Shown here: one piece after another, positions 1 to 9,655 of the stretch
Layout: the number at the start of each line of letters is the position of its first letter
Numbering within the stretch: position 1 is the stretch's first letter
Assembly (NCBI GenBank): GCA_900768915.1
Contig: CAAGEQ010000034.1
Location: 25,537-89,536 of the forward strand
Origin: Candidatus Gastranaerophilales bacterium
Lineage (GTDB): Bacteria; Cyanobacteriota; Vampirovibrionia; Gastranaerophilales; Gastranaerophilaceae
Length of the DNA: 64,000 bases
Direction: 5' to 3'
The notes under the pieces: generated by a model
The model's input: only the letters and a program-made list of their open reading frames with translations
Databases searched by the model: none
What the model was told of the DNA's origin: nothing
Program-made: the position numbers and the translations under genes

Positions 1-3000
1 ATATCTAACATTGTTCCATTTATTCTTAAATAACTTATGATTTTATCTATGAATCTTATTTGATTTGCATTGAAATTATTTGTATCCAAGTATTGAGCAA
101 AAACTTTTTCGATTTCTTCATTATCTAAACCAATAACTGAACGGATAAATTCGCCTAAGCCTAAATCGCCCATTAAAGTTTTAAATTTTTCTTCAGAACC
201 CACAATATTAGCATTTTCTTTCAATATTTTTTCAAGTTGCTCAACATCTAGGGCTGTCAACGGTTTATTATGTTTTAATTTATTTATTGCAATTTCATTT
301 TGATGTTCTTGCAAGAAAGATTCAACTTTTTTGCGATATTGAATTAAATCAACACCAGCAGTTTGAGTTGTATCGGTATCAATTAAAGTTCCATCTTGAT
401 TCAATTCATCTTCAAAGTTGGTATATACAATTTCTTGCTTTTGAAAATCAATCAAATCAATCAAATCTCTTAATTTGATTCTTATTTCTTCTAATTCTGT
501 AATTGTAATATCTTTCCAAAAATCTTCTGTTTGCAAATCACATATAAGTTCAATATGTTTTCTTACCTTAGAAATTGCAGATTTTTCTTCTAAAAGATTT
601 GCGATTATTTTTACTTTTTTCATGTAGTTATCAAAAACTTTTGCAGATTTAGAATAAAGTGCAAGTTGCATATTGACAATAATTAAATCAAATCTTTTAG
701 CTAGTTCTTTATCTTCTGAATTTGTTGTAGGTAATTTTGCAATCTCATTTTTTATGTTTAAAAAATCTGTATCGTCTAAATTATTCCATTTTTCTCTATT
801 AGAAAATTTTTCAACATTTTCTATATGATGTCGAATAATAAAATTATCTCTATCCATTGTCTTAACTGTATTGTGGAGATAATCTTTTATTTTTGATGAA
901 AATATTTTTAAAACTTCATCGTCATCTTTAATTTTTTCTGCCAATTCTAATCTATTTAAGAATAATCTTTCATTCAAAGATATAATACTTCCACCTGCTT
1001 TTGGTGGATTGCCATTAAAATATTCAAAATTTCCACAAGCATCAAAAATATAAAATTTCTTTTTATCTTCATTTGGTCCAAACAAATTTGGGCAAAGTCT
1101 TGTTCCTCTACCAATCATTTGAATAAATTTTGTATATGAACGAACAACTTTAAAGAATACTAAATTCACAACTTCTAATACATCAATACCTGTATCGAAT
1201 TTATCAACAGATATTGCAATAGTTGGTTCTTTTTCTTTTACTGAAAATTCATCAATCAAACTTTGTGCATATTCAGTTTTATATGTTATTACTCTTGCAA
1301 ACTTTCCTTTGTATTGTTTATAATTTTTATCAAATCTTTCAGCAATAAAATCTGCATGTTCTTGATTCGCTGCAAAAATAATTGTTTTACCTAATTTATC
1401 TCCACCTTTGACTTTAATACCATTTGTCATTAATGATTCAAGAATTTTATCAACAGTATCTGCATTAAATAAGAATTTGTTAAGTTTACCTTTATCAATT
1501 ATATCGGGTAAAGAATCTGTTTCTTCGTCATAGAATTTTTCTTCATATTCTTCTTTTTCTTTATCTGATAGTTCATTATATTTTATCCCATCACGCAAGA
1601 ATTTTGTTGAAGTATCAAAACTTTCATAAGGTACTAAATATCCTTGTTCTACAGCCTCTTTATATTCATAGCAATCTGTAGGAACGCCATCTTCTATTTC
1701 AAAAACTTCATAAGTGTTTTTGTCAATATCATTCTTTGGTGTTGCAGTTAATCCTAACATCAAGGAATCAAAATACTTAAATATTTCCCCATATCGTTTG
1801 TAAATACTTCTGTGAGCCTCATCAACAATAATTAAGTCAAAATAGCCAGCAGAATAGATTTTTGTATCGGCTTTTTTTGCATCAATTAAATTCATCATTG
1901 TTTGATACGTAGATACGACAAATCTGCTATTTGCACCATCACTACCTGCTTGCATTAAATTAATAGGGTTTAAACTTGGCATAACTTTTGCACAGGCTCT
2001 TTGTGCTTGAATAACAAGCGGAACTCTATCTGCTAAAAACAGAATTCTTTTAGCCCAATTGTATCGAGTTAAAATATCAACAATAGAAATTGCAACACGA
2101 GTTTTGCCTGTACCTGTTGCCATAACAAGTAAAGATTTTCTGTTTTTCTTTTGATAGTTTTCGCAAACACTTTTAATACATCTTTCTTGATATGGTCTGC
2201 CTGCGATGTCTTTGTTTATTTCTATATTTACTAAATCTTTTTTAGATTCTCGTCTGTTTATAAGTCTTTGTAAATCATCTTTTGAATAAAAACCACTAAC
2301 TTTTCTTGATGGGTAATTCAAATCATCCCAAATATAATGTTCGTATCCGTTTGAATAAAACATTATCGGTCTTTGTCCAAATTTCTTTTCAAGACAATTT
2401 GCGTATAATTCAGCTTGCTCTCTACCAACTTTTGCATCACGCATTGTTCGCTTTGCCTCAACAAGACCAAGAGGTTTGCCATCATCACCCCAAAGGACAT
2501 AGTCAACATAACCCAAACCTGTTGGGTTTGGCATTCCTTCAACTTCGTATTCTGTTGCATCAGGTTTTGTAATATCCCAACCAACTTCTTTCAATAATAC
2601 ATCAATAAAGTATTTTCTAGTTTGTGCTTCATTGTAATTGTAATCAGTAGGATTTACCCTTTTTTGTGATTTAATTTGTTTAACTTTTTCAAGTAATTCT
2701 TGATTTTCTTTTATTAAATCTTCTTTTTCAAGTCGTTCTTGTTCTCGTTTTTCAATTTCTTTTTTTAATCGTTCTATTTCTGCTTGTTCTGGCGATACTT
2801 TCGGAACAATTGTTGTATCAAAAGTTAAACCTTTAATAGGTTCTTCAACAGAATAAGTTAAATAAAACCAATATAAGAAATAAAATAGTTCTATTGATGA
2901 TTGTAGAGCATCTTTGTCAGAAAGTTTTTTATCTTCATGAGCAGCAATGTTACCCAATTTCCTAACAATATTAACTTTTGCTACTAATGGAGAAAGAATA

Positions 3001-3221
3001 TTATTTATAAATGTAGGCTCGTGAATAAGAGAATTTAAAGATGTATCATAAGGCATAACTAAATCAGAATCATTTTTATACATCCAAATAACGGCTTTTT
3101 CTAAAGCCTTTCTGTTATTCAAACAAGCATAAACAGGCTTTGACCAAATACATTCTTCAGCCTCTTTTACTAATTCGTATATATTCTTCCATTGTTTTTG
3201 TAAAAAATCAAAATTGCTCAT
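1..3221 (-). CDS. hsdR: Type I restriction endonuclease subunit R (3' end cut by window edge)
   Basis: This is the motor and nuclease subunit of a type I restriction-modification complex, which translocates DNA by ATP hydrolysis and cuts unmethylated DNA. The reading frame stays open from the ATG at 3221 to the left edge, giving about 1,073 residues without a stop. An N-terminal region with a charged coiled-coil stretch (about residues 130-170) is followed by the HsdR nuclease-like domain containing E-A-K-R. The superfamily 2 helicase core has Walker A MATGTGKTR near residue 367, DEAH near 467, and the late motifs FDTGIDV and QMIGRGTR. It is the last gene of the hsdM-hsdS-hsdR operon and starts 18 bases after hsdS. 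The C-terminus lies outside the window, so completeness cannot be judged. The family call is very secure. Confidence 0.95.
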   Translation of the reverse strand, partial: MSNFDFLQKQWKNIYELVKEAEECIWSKPVYACLNNRKALEKAVIWMYKNDSDLVMPYDTSLNSLIHEPTFINNILSPLVAKVNIVRKLGNIAAHEDKKLSDKDALQSSIELFYFLYWFYLTYSVEEPIKGLTFDTTIVPKVSPEQAEIERLKKEIEKREQERLEKEDLIKENQELLEKVKQIKSQKRVNPTDYNYNEAQTRKYFIDVLLKEVGWDITKPDATEYEVEGMPNPTGLGYVDYVLWGDDGKPLGLVEAKRTMRDAKVGREQAELYANCLEKKFGQRPIMFYSNGYEHYIWDDLNYPSRKVSGFYSKDDLQRLINRRESKKDLVNIEINKDIAGRPYQERCIKSVCENYQKKNRKSLLVMATGTGKTRVAISIVDILTRYNWAKRILFLADRVPLVIQAQRACAKVMPSLNPINLMQAGSDGANSRFVVSTYQTMMNLIDAKKADTKIYSAGYFDLIIVDEAHRSIYKRYGEIFKYFDSLMLGLTATPKNDIDKNTYEVFEIEDGVPTDCYEYKEAVEQGYLVPYESFDTSTKFLRDGIKYNELSDKEKEEYEEKFYDEETDSLPDIIDKGKLNKFLFNADTVDKILESLMTNGIKVKGGDKLGKTIIFAANQEHADFIAERFDKNYKQYKGKFARVITYKTEYAQSLIDEFSVKEKEPTIAISVDKFDTGIDVLEVVNLVFFKVVRSYTKFIQMIGRGTRLCPNLFGPNEDKKKFYIFDACGNFEYFNGNPPKAGGSIISLNERLFLNRLELAEKIKDDDEVLKIFSSKIKDYLHNTVKTMDRDNFIIRHHIENVEKFSNREKWNNLDDTDFLNIKNEIAKLPTTNSEDKELAKRFDLIIVNMQLALYSKSAKVFDNYMKKVKIIANLLEEKSAISKVRKHIELICDLQTEDFWKDITITELEEIRIKLRDLIDLIDFQKQEIVYTNFEDELNQDGTLIDTDTTQTAGVDLIQYRKKVESFLQEHQNEIAINKLKHNKPLTALDVEQLEKILKENANIVGSEEKFKTLMGDLGLGEFIRSVIGLDNEEIEKVFAQYLDTNNFNANQIRFIDKIISYLRINGTMLD

Positions 3222-3239
3222 TATATACCTGTTCCCATT

Positions 3240-5054
3240 TTACAATAAACTTAGTTGAGTTTTATCTTCATCAAAATTAGAATCAATTGTATGAATGCCA
3301 TGACCTTTTGGCACAAGATGTAAATTTTCCATATCCTGTAAAATTTCTTTTAACTCAACAGAATTAAATCTTTGTTTTTGTTTTGACCAATGGTTTAAAA
3401 ATTCATCAATTATTTCGGATTTTTTAGGATTTTTACCATCAATTAATAAATCATTCCAACACATATATAACGTTGAAAAGGCTTCACAATAATCTGTTGT
3501 TTTATTATAAAATTTATCAAGAATCCAAGAAATCTTATCTTTTTCTTTTTCAAAAGCGTTATCATACATTTCATAATATTCGCTTAAATTAGTATCTTTT
3601 TTGTATTCAACTTTATTATTGGTTTTTGTTATCTTAATCCATTTATTTTTTTGTAATTTATCTTCAACGGAATAACGCATTTTAGGGCTATAAGGACCCG
3701 CTGCCATTCTGTGATAACCTGATGGCATAAGGTTTAAATCTTGTGTCATATCACATATGTTGAACAATTTTTCCAATTTAACCGAACCAAAAGTTTGATG
3801 AGTTCGACACTTATCAATGATTTTAGTATGTAAAAGAACTTGTTTTGCTTGTAAATCTATAACATTGTTTGGAGTTTTAGAAGATAATAATTCTCCCTTG
3901 AATGCTTTTTGGGATAATGAATTAAAAAGGTTGTCCATTTGTTCTATAACTTTTTCATTTCTTTGCTTTTGTTCTTCGACTTTTTCGACTATTCGAGCGA
4001 ATTTATTTTGTTGTTCTATTGAAGGATACGGGAAATAAATATTGTCTAATATGCCAGTATTCATGTGAGTAAACGCTCCGTCAGTTCCTGTCTTCAGACG
4101 GCATACACGACTTCCTTGATATTCAAGTAATTTAACAAACCAAATTGGTAATAACTCAGCATCATTTAATCGTAATCTTATTAGGTTTGTGCTAATTATT
4201 GAATTTGTTTCAATATTTTCAACAACACACATTTTGCCAACAGTTCCAGCTCTTGAAATTATAATATCGTTATTTTTAACATTATACGATTCTAATTCTC
4301 TATATTTTTTTTCAGTGATATATAAGTTAGGAATCTTGCAAAATTCACTATGTGGTAATATATTATCCATATTCCAAACAGGTATGCCCGAATTAGTATA
4401 TTCAAGCTTCTTTAGGGCACTACCAAAAGGGCCGCATTTAACAGATTTGTCATCTAAATAAAATTCTTTTAAGCACCTTATATCAAAACTATTTTCATTC
4501 TTAACAGGGTCGCCGAACATATTAACGAAGGTAGATTTTAAGAATTCGTCAAGTTTTTCATTCGCTTGCTTTTTCTTTATTCTAATCTCATCTGCTTTAT
4601 CAAGAATAGATACAATTTTTCTTTGTTCAGTACTATTTAACATTGGAATACAAATTTCACTTAAATAATCTTTTGATAAATGTTGTAATCCTGCACCATG
4701 AAAGCCGTCTTGTAAAATTTGCATATTATTTCTTAAGTAATAATAAACATACTTGGCATTTACATTTTCAAGTGGTTCTAATATAAAATTATCCGTTGAA
4801 ACTGCAAATTTTGATTTTGCATAATGAACACTTGCACTACCACCTGTCGCAAAAATGAGTTTGTCTGGTTCATAATCATATTCATCAAAGTATTTATTTA
4901 CTGTTGCACTTGAGGTATAGAACTGATATAAACCTTGCTCTAAACCTTCACCAGCCTTATGTTTAGATTTTGCTAAAAATTTGAATAGATTTTTAACTCT
5001 TACTTTATTATTTTGCATTCTGTTTACCTTTTTTATCTTTGCAATTTGCATCAT
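3240..5054 (-). CDS. hsdS: Type I restriction-modification specificity subunit S with C-terminal extension
   Basis: HsdS recognises the bipartite DNA target and holds two HsdM subunits in the methylase or restriction complex. At 604 residues it is longer than the usual 400-450. Two target-recognition domains are visible (about residues 10-130 and 185-340). Each is followed by a conserved helical region containing the typical E-Q-R-K-I or E-Q-Q-N-K pattern. After about residue 395 comes an extra domain of roughly 200 residues with KLEKLFNICD and AAGPYSPKM, which looks like a Panacea/SocA-type fold or a known HsdS tail; this part is a by-eye guess. The start ATG overlaps the upstream stop by one base (TAATG), so translation is probably coupled. 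Subunit identity is secure and the tail assignment is tentative. Confidence 0.9.
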   Translation of the reverse strand: MMQIAKIKKVNRMQNNKVRVKNLFKFLAKSKHKAGEGLEQGLYQFYTSSATVNKYFDEYDYEPDKLIFATGGSASVHYAKSKFAVSTDNFILEPLENVNAKYVYYYLRNNMQILQDGFHGAGLQHLSKDYLSEICIPMLNSTEQRKIVSILDKADEIRIKKKQANEKLDEFLKSTFVNMFGDPVKNENSFDIRCLKEFYLDDKSVKCGPFGSALKKLEYTNSGIPVWNMDNILPHSEFCKIPNLYITEKKYRELESYNVKNNDIIISRAGTVGKMCVVENIETNSIISTNLIRLRLNDAELLPIWFVKLLEYQGSRVCRLKTGTDGAFTHMNTGILDNIYFPYPSIEQQNKFARIVEKVEEQKQRNEKVIEQMDNLFNSLSQKAFKGELLSSKTPNNVIDLQAKQVLLHTKIIDKCRTHQTFGSVKLEKLFNICDMTQDLNLMPSGYHRMAAGPYSPKMRYSVEDKLQKNKWIKITKTNNKVEYKKDTNLSEYYEMYDNAFEKEKDKISWILDKFYNKTTDYCEAFSTLYMCWNDLLIDGKNPKKSEIIDEFLNHWSKQKQRFNSVELKEILQDMENLHLVPKGHGIHTIDSNFDEDKTQLSLL

Positions 5055-5563
5055 TATTCATTTTTTTTAGTATATGTTTCTAAAATCATAAAAGTTTCTT
5101 CGTCCATAATGAAGTTGTAAGCATTACTTCCTGGTCCTGCTAATCTTTTTAGAATTAATGATTCAATTGCTTCTGTATAAATTTCGAAAGTCAGTATAGG
5201 TTGTTGAAAAACACGACTGTTATTAGATATACAATAATCTACGATTTCTTTTTCTTTACCTTTTAGTCGGTTGTATTCATTTATAACTCTATCAAGTTTA
5301 TTTTTCAGCCTTTCATCTTCCTTTATTTTTTTATATTGTTCATTTTTTATAATTTTATTTTTTCGGATTTGCAATTTTATTTTTCTTATGACATATTCAA
5401 TAACCGAAGCAAGTGCCAGTAAAATAAGTATTAGGCCAATTAATAATAAATGATTATGTTCTTTATCTACAAACATATTCCAGGCAACCAACAATGAACC
5501 AACTAAAAAATATTGAATAGGTTTATTTAAAATAGTCAAAAATTTTAAAAATTCTTTTTCCAT
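5054..5563 (-). CDS. Two-helix membrane protein inside the type I R-M operon (SieB-like?)
   Basis: A protein of 169 residues with two predicted membrane helices (about 15-33 and 39-58), a basic coiled-coil-prone stretch (about 60-105) and a short soluble C-terminal domain. The arrangement, with the E-K-E-I-V-D-Y segment after the coiled region followed by a short mixed domain, resembles superinfection exclusion protein B (SieB). That family assignment is made by eye only. The gene lies between hsdM and hsdS, with TAATG stop-start overlaps on both sides, so it is made from the same message and in step with the R-M subunits. This position suggests a role in phage defence or in anchoring the complex at the membrane. 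No catalytic motif is visible. Confidence 0.75.
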   Translation of the reverse strand: MEKEFLKFLTILNKPIQYFLVGSLLVAWNMFVDKEHNHLLLIGLILILLALASVIEYVIRKIKLQIRKNKIIKNEQYKKIKEDERLKNKLDRVINEYNRLKGKEKEIVDYCISNNSRVFQQPILTFEIYTEAIESLILKRLAGPGSNAYNFIMDEETFMILETYTKKNE

Positions 5564-7020
5564 TAAAGCATCTCCTCAAGTTCTTCAAGAGAAGTTTGAA
5601 CTTCGGATTCAAGAGTTTTAATATCAGCAAGAATTTTTGAAGGTGCTTCATATTGAACTTCTTCGTATTCAATCTCTTTATACTTATTGATAGACAAATC
5701 ATAACCATTTTTTCTGATTTCATCAGCATCTACAAAGAAATGTTTTGCTTTTCTGTCTGTATTATCTTCATTGTTTCTATTTTTAAATGATTTGATAATG
5801 TCAGGAATATCGTTTTCTTCTATCGGTGTACGGTTATCATTCAATGTAAAACCGTCGTTTTGCATATCATAGAACCAAACTTTATCAGTACCACCAGAAT
5901 TTGTTTTTGTGAAAATCAATACGGCAGTAGAAACACCTGCATAAGGCTTAAACACACCACTTGGCATTGAAATAACAGCTTCTAATTTTTGGTTATCAAT
6001 AAGTTTCATTCTGATTGATTTATGAGCATTAGAAGTCCCGAATAAAACTCCATCTGGAACAATAACACATGCACGACCACCTGTTTTTAAAATTCTAATC
6101 ATCAGAGCCAAAAACAAAAGTTCCGTCTTTGTTGTTTTAACTTCTGAACTTAAATTCTTTGCAATTGTATCTTGATTCAATGAACCCTTAAACGGTGGGT
6201 TTGCAATTATACAAGTACAAAAATCTTTTAATTCTGATGCATCTTCTGAAAGAGAATCTTGATAATTGATATTAGGATTTTGTTGACCGTGTGACATCAT
6301 ATTCATAGAGGCAATACGCAACATTGAATAATCAAAATCAAAACCATAAAACATATCGTTATAAAAATGTTTCTTCAAATCTTCTTTCATAAACATATCT
6401 TGATAATGTTCTTTTAGATATGAAATAGCACAAATTAAGAAACCCGCAGTACCACAAGCAGGATCACAAACAATATCATTTGGTTTGATATCAGCAAGTT
6501 CTACCATCATTTTACCGATATGTCTTGGAGTTCTAAATTGACCATTAACACCTGCTTGAGCAATTTTCGACAATAGATATTCGTACAAATCACCTTTTGT
6601 ATCCAAATCTTGCATTTCAAGTTTGCTAATCATATCAACGGCTTGAGATAACAGACCTGAAGACGGAATCATAAATACAGCATCTTTCATGTATTTAGCA
6701 AATTTTTCACCACCCATATTTTTAATAAATGGAAATACATCTTCTTGCACAATTTTAAACATTTCATCAGGTGCAAAATCTTTAAACTTTGACCAACGCA
6801 TATTTTGTTGTTTTGGAGTTTCATCAAAAATTGGATTTTCAATAGGTCTTCCTGTTCTTAATGTTTTTCTTTCTGCCAATATTTGTTTATCATCAAGTTC
6901 TTTTATAAAAAACAAGTATGAAATTTGCTCAATTACAGTCAATGGGTTTGAAATTCCATTACTCCAAAATGTTTCCCAAAGTTTATCAATCTGTGATTTT
7001 TGCTCTAAAATTGTCGCCAT
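5563..7020 (-). CDS. hsdM: Type I restriction-modification DNA methyltransferase subunit M
   Basis: HsdM transfers a methyl group from S-adenosylmethionine to adenine at the site chosen by HsdS, marking host DNA as self. The 485 residues show the HsdM N-terminal helical domain (about 1-145). The N6-adenine methyltransferase core follows, with the SAM motif DPACGTAGF near residue 185 and the catalytic NPPF motif near residue 275. The length fits the family. The start is supported by the ribosome binding site AAGGAG seven bases upstream, and a TATAAT box lies at 7040-7045. It is the first gene of the operon, and its stop overlaps the start of the membrane-protein gene. Confidence 0.96.
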   Translation of the reverse strand: MATILEQKSQIDKLWETFWSNGISNPLTVIEQISYLFFIKELDDKQILAERKTLRTGRPIENPIFDETPKQQNMRWSKFKDFAPDEMFKIVQEDVFPFIKNMGGEKFAKYMKDAVFMIPSSGLLSQAVDMISKLEMQDLDTKGDLYEYLLSKIAQAGVNGQFRTPRHIGKMMVELADIKPNDIVCDPACGTAGFLICAISYLKEHYQDMFMKEDLKKHFYNDMFYGFDFDYSMLRIASMNMMSHGQQNPNINYQDSLSEDASELKDFCTCIIANPPFKGSLNQDTIAKNLSSEVKTTKTELLFLALMIRILKTGGRACVIVPDGVLFGTSNAHKSIRMKLIDNQKLEAVISMPSGVFKPYAGVSTAVLIFTKTNSGGTDKVWFYDMQNDGFTLNDNRTPIEENDIPDIIKSFKNRNNEDNTDRKAKHFFVDADEIRKNGYDLSINKYKEIEYEEVQYEAPSKILADIKTLESEVQTSLEELEEML

Positions 7021-7039
7021 GCGTTAACTCCTTTATCTA

Positions 7040-7045
7040 ATTATA
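7040..7045 (-). promoter_or_regulatory. -10 box of the type I R-M operon
   Basis: A perfect TATAAT on the minus strand, 20 bases before the hsdM start and upstream of the AAGGAG ribosome binding site. No convincing -35 was found at 16-18 bases. It faces away from the divergent promoter at 7138-7165. Confidence 0.5.
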
Positions 7046-7137
7046 CATGCTGATTTAAAAAATATTCTTAATACAGAAATAATTTAATAATTCTAATCCC
7101 CTAATATACACTCACCCTTAACGATTGTTAAGATAGT

Positions 7138-7165
7138 TTGTGATAGACAGAATTTGTAGTATAAT
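7138..7165 (+). promoter_or_regulatory. Promoter giving a leaderless mRNA for the TPR gene
   Basis: TTGTGA (7138-7143), a 16-base spacer, TATAAT (7160-7165), then six bases to the ATG at 7172. Transcription should start at or next to the start codon, and there is no ribosome binding site. Confidence 0.7.
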
Positions 7166-7171
7166 CATTCT

Positions 7172-8584
7172 ATGAAGTGCTTTGTGAAACGAATTATTTT
7201 AGGGTGTGCATTATTGTCTATGATGACAATATCTTGTCATGCGAATGATTTAACTGACGATTATTTCGACATTGCACAAAACTATCTTAAAGAAGGTAAC
7301 AAAGCCAAAGCACTTGAATATGTCAATCAAATATTAGAAATTGAAGAAAACAATTCACAAGCACTTGGTCTGAAAATTAAACTTACTCCACCAACTACTT
7401 CAAAAGCACTTCCAAAGTTGGACAGACCACTAATATTTGACATACCTTACGCAAGTACTGACAACCAAACATCAGATACTTACTACAAGCAAGGACTAGA
7501 TTGCTACAAGAACAAAGACTATGCTGCAGCAGAAGACAGTCTTAAAGTTGCAATCCAAATGAACGGGAACAATTTCAGAGCATACAACACTCTTGGACTT
7601 GTATATTGGGCTCAAAATAAATTAGACAATGCAAAAAATGCTTTTGAAGCAGCAAATGCTCTAAACAATTCCTTCACAATCCCACTTGATAACCTTGCAC
7701 AAGTTTACAAACAAACTGGTGAACTAGAAAAAAGTTATGCAACATTATTAAAAGCACAAAACCAAAATCAAAATGATTTTTGCACATACATGTTATTAGG
7801 CGATTATTACAGAGATGTAGCAGATTACGATAATGCAATAAAAAACTACAAAGAAGTAATTAGAATCAATCCTAAATACAATCTTGCATATTTAAAAATT
7901 GCAAAAGCAAGAACTGACAATTTAGATTTTACTGGTTCTAACGCAACACTTAATTATTATCATGGACTAAACCCTAATGATGATTATGTTTATTGTCTAA
8001 TGGCAAAAAATTTCATGTACATGAACCAATTCAACAAAGCCAAAGAAAGTATGTATAAAGCAATTTTGATGAATAATTGTAGAGAATATCGCATTGAATT
8101 AGGTAAAATAAATTACCAAACAGATGATATTCAAGATGCTCTAGACTGTTTCACGAGTGCATTATACGCTAACAGCACGTCAGAAGTTTATAACTATATT
8201 GGTATGTGCTATTACAATTTACACGATTTCAACAAAGCAATTACAAACATAAGCAAAGCAATATCCATGCCAGATGCAAGAGTATTGTACTACTACAACC
8301 TAGCAAAAATTTATTACACATTAAAAGACAACACAAATTACACAAAATATATGGATATGGTTAAAAACTTCCAGCCAACAACATGCCAAGACTACATTGA
8401 TATGAGTGGCATTTTACTTGATTCAGAAAGCAAAAATGCTGCACTTAGTATGTTAAACAAGGGAATTGACAAATACCCAAAAGTTAAGGAATTATATCTT
8501 GAAAAACTTAAAATCTATGATTTAACAGAGGATTTGCAAGGTATTGGACAAACAAAATTAGAAATGGAGAATGCATTTAGATAA
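7172..8584 (+). CDS. Exported tetratricopeptide-repeat protein
   Basis: A 470-residue protein that starts with a Sec signal peptide (basic K-R, a hydrophobic run, likely cleavage after C-H-A near residue 25). The rest is a chain of about ten degenerate TPR units, for example around residues 20-55, 105-200 and 215-250, with the typical A-x-x-x-Y/N-x-x-A-L pattern. TPR domains bind other proteins, so this is probably a periplasmic or surface scaffold. Cys23 could be lipidated, but the lipobox is poor. The start sits six bases after a TATAAT box. The stop overlaps the ATG of the metallophosphoesterase gene by one base (TAATG), so the two form an operon. The partner and pathway cannot be read from the sequence. 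Confidence 0.8.
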   Translation: MKCFVKRIILGCALLSMMTISCHANDLTDDYFDIAQNYLKEGNKAKALEYVNQILEIEENNSQALGLKIKLTPPTTSKALPKLDRPLIFDIPYASTDNQTSDTYYKQGLDCYKNKDYAAAEDSLKVAIQMNGNNFRAYNTLGLVYWAQNKLDNAKNAFEAANALNNSFTIPLDNLAQVYKQTGELEKSYATLLKAQNQNQNDFCTYMLLGDYYRDVADYDNAIKNYKEVIRINPKYNLAYLKIAKARTDNLDFTGSNATLNYYHGLNPNDDYVYCLMAKNFMYMNQFNKAKESMYKAILMNNCREYRIELGKINYQTDDIQDALDCFTSALYANSTSEVYNYIGMCYYNLHDFNKAITNISKAISMPDARVLYYYNLAKIYYTLKDNTNYTKYMDMVKNFQPTTCQDYIDMSGILLDSESKNAALSMLNKGIDKYPKVKELYLEKLKIYDLTEDLQGIGQTKLEMENAFR

Positions 8585-9570
8585 TGAAAAACAACAAAAC
8601 AAAATCATTTTTATCTGTGATTTTTAGTTGGTTATTCATCATTACAGTTGCGTGCGTAATTGGTATGCAAATGTGTGATGCGAATTGTGCCAACCTAAAA
8701 TTTGCACAAATTAGTGATGCTCACTATTCAACTTTTGAACAAGATACATCATTCAAATTATTAAATTCGTCAGCAGATATACTTGATGACGCAATCTCAC
8801 AAGTAAATTCAACACCAAACATTGATTTTACAATGTTCACAGGTGATATGATTAACAAACCAAAAGAAACAGAACTAATCAGTTTTATTTCTCATGCCAA
8901 ATTATTAAATACACCTTGGTATGTTGTTTTTGGAAACCACGACACAGCATTTGGAGTATCTTTAACAAAATCATTGTACTTTGATATTCTAAATGGACGT
9001 AACCCAAACTTCTGCTACAAAACACCATACTACTCTTTCACTCCAAAGAAAGGCTATAAAGTAATTGCACTAGATACAATCATTGACTATAAAAGAACTA
9101 GTCAAGGCGAAGTCTCAGAAAAAGAACTTGAATGGCTAAAAGATGAACTAGACAATTCAAAAAATGATATTATAATTATTTTTTCACATGTACCAGTTGT
9201 CGAACCATATCCAAGTGAATCGCACAAACTAATCAATAGTTATGAAGTACGATTATTACTAAAAAAATATGATAACCCAATCATTGTATGCTCTGGACAT
9301 TATCACGGCACAAAAATAATCCAAGATAATAATATTTTATATATAAATACACCATCATTAGTTTCATATCCAAACGCATTTAGAATAATAAATGTATGTC
9401 CACAAAGAACAAAAGTTTTGGTTGATATTTATTATAAAGAAACACGACTAAAAGAACTTCAAACAAAAGCAAAAAACAAAGGTATTGGAACTGCATTGTT
9501 ATACGGCAACGAAGAAGACCGAACAAATACTTTTGAACTTCCCAAAAAACGAGATAGAAATTCTATATAA
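8584..9570 (+). CDS. Exported calcineurin-like metallophosphoesterase
   Basis: A 328-residue phosphoesterase of the calcineurin-like family. The metal-binding blocks are in order: D-A-H after residue 40, G-D-M near residue 78, G-N-H-D near 118, S-H-V-P near 202 and G-H-Y-H-G near 238. These ligate two metal ions that hydrolyse phosphoesters; the natural substrate (nucleotide, phospholipid or phosphoprotein) cannot be told. An N-terminal hydrophobic segment (about residues 10-30), ending in a Cys/Ala-rich stretch, directs it out of the cytoplasm as a signal peptide or anchor. It is translated with the upstream TPR protein and followed by a strong terminator at 9582-9613. Confidence 0.88.
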   Translation: MKNNKTKSFLSVIFSWLFIITVACVIGMQMCDANCANLKFAQISDAHYSTFEQDTSFKLLNSSADILDDAISQVNSTPNIDFTMFTGDMINKPKETELISFISHAKLLNTPWYVVFGNHDTAFGVSLTKSLYFDILNGRNPNFCYKTPYYSFTPKKGYKVIALDTIIDYKRTSQGEVSEKELEWLKDELDNSKNDIIIIFSHVPVVEPYPSESHKLINSYEVRLLLKKYDNPIIVCSGHYHGTKIIQDNNILYINTPSLVSYPNAFRIINVCPQRTKVLVDIYYKETRLKELQTKAKNKGIGTALLYGNEEDRTNTFELPKKRDRNSI

Positions 9571-9581
9571 ATAAAACACTA

Positions 9582-9613
9582 AAAAAGGTTTCAGCGGGGA
9601 CTGAAACCTTTTT
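9582..9613. terminator. Bidirectional rho-independent terminator
   Basis: A 13-bp stem (9582-9594 with 9601-9613) closes the loop CGGGGA and has A and T runs on its two sides. It can stop the metallophosphoesterase transcript on + and the EF-hand transcript on -. On the minus strand the loop reads TCCCCG. Confidence 0.85.
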
Positions 9614-9655
9614 AATAATTCGGGGGGACTAATAAAAAAATATATATTTTAAAAC

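Noticed and set aside
2363..2584. Short frame on the minus strand inside hsdR
   Set aside because: It is out of frame with the continuous hsdR frame, which carries all the motifs.
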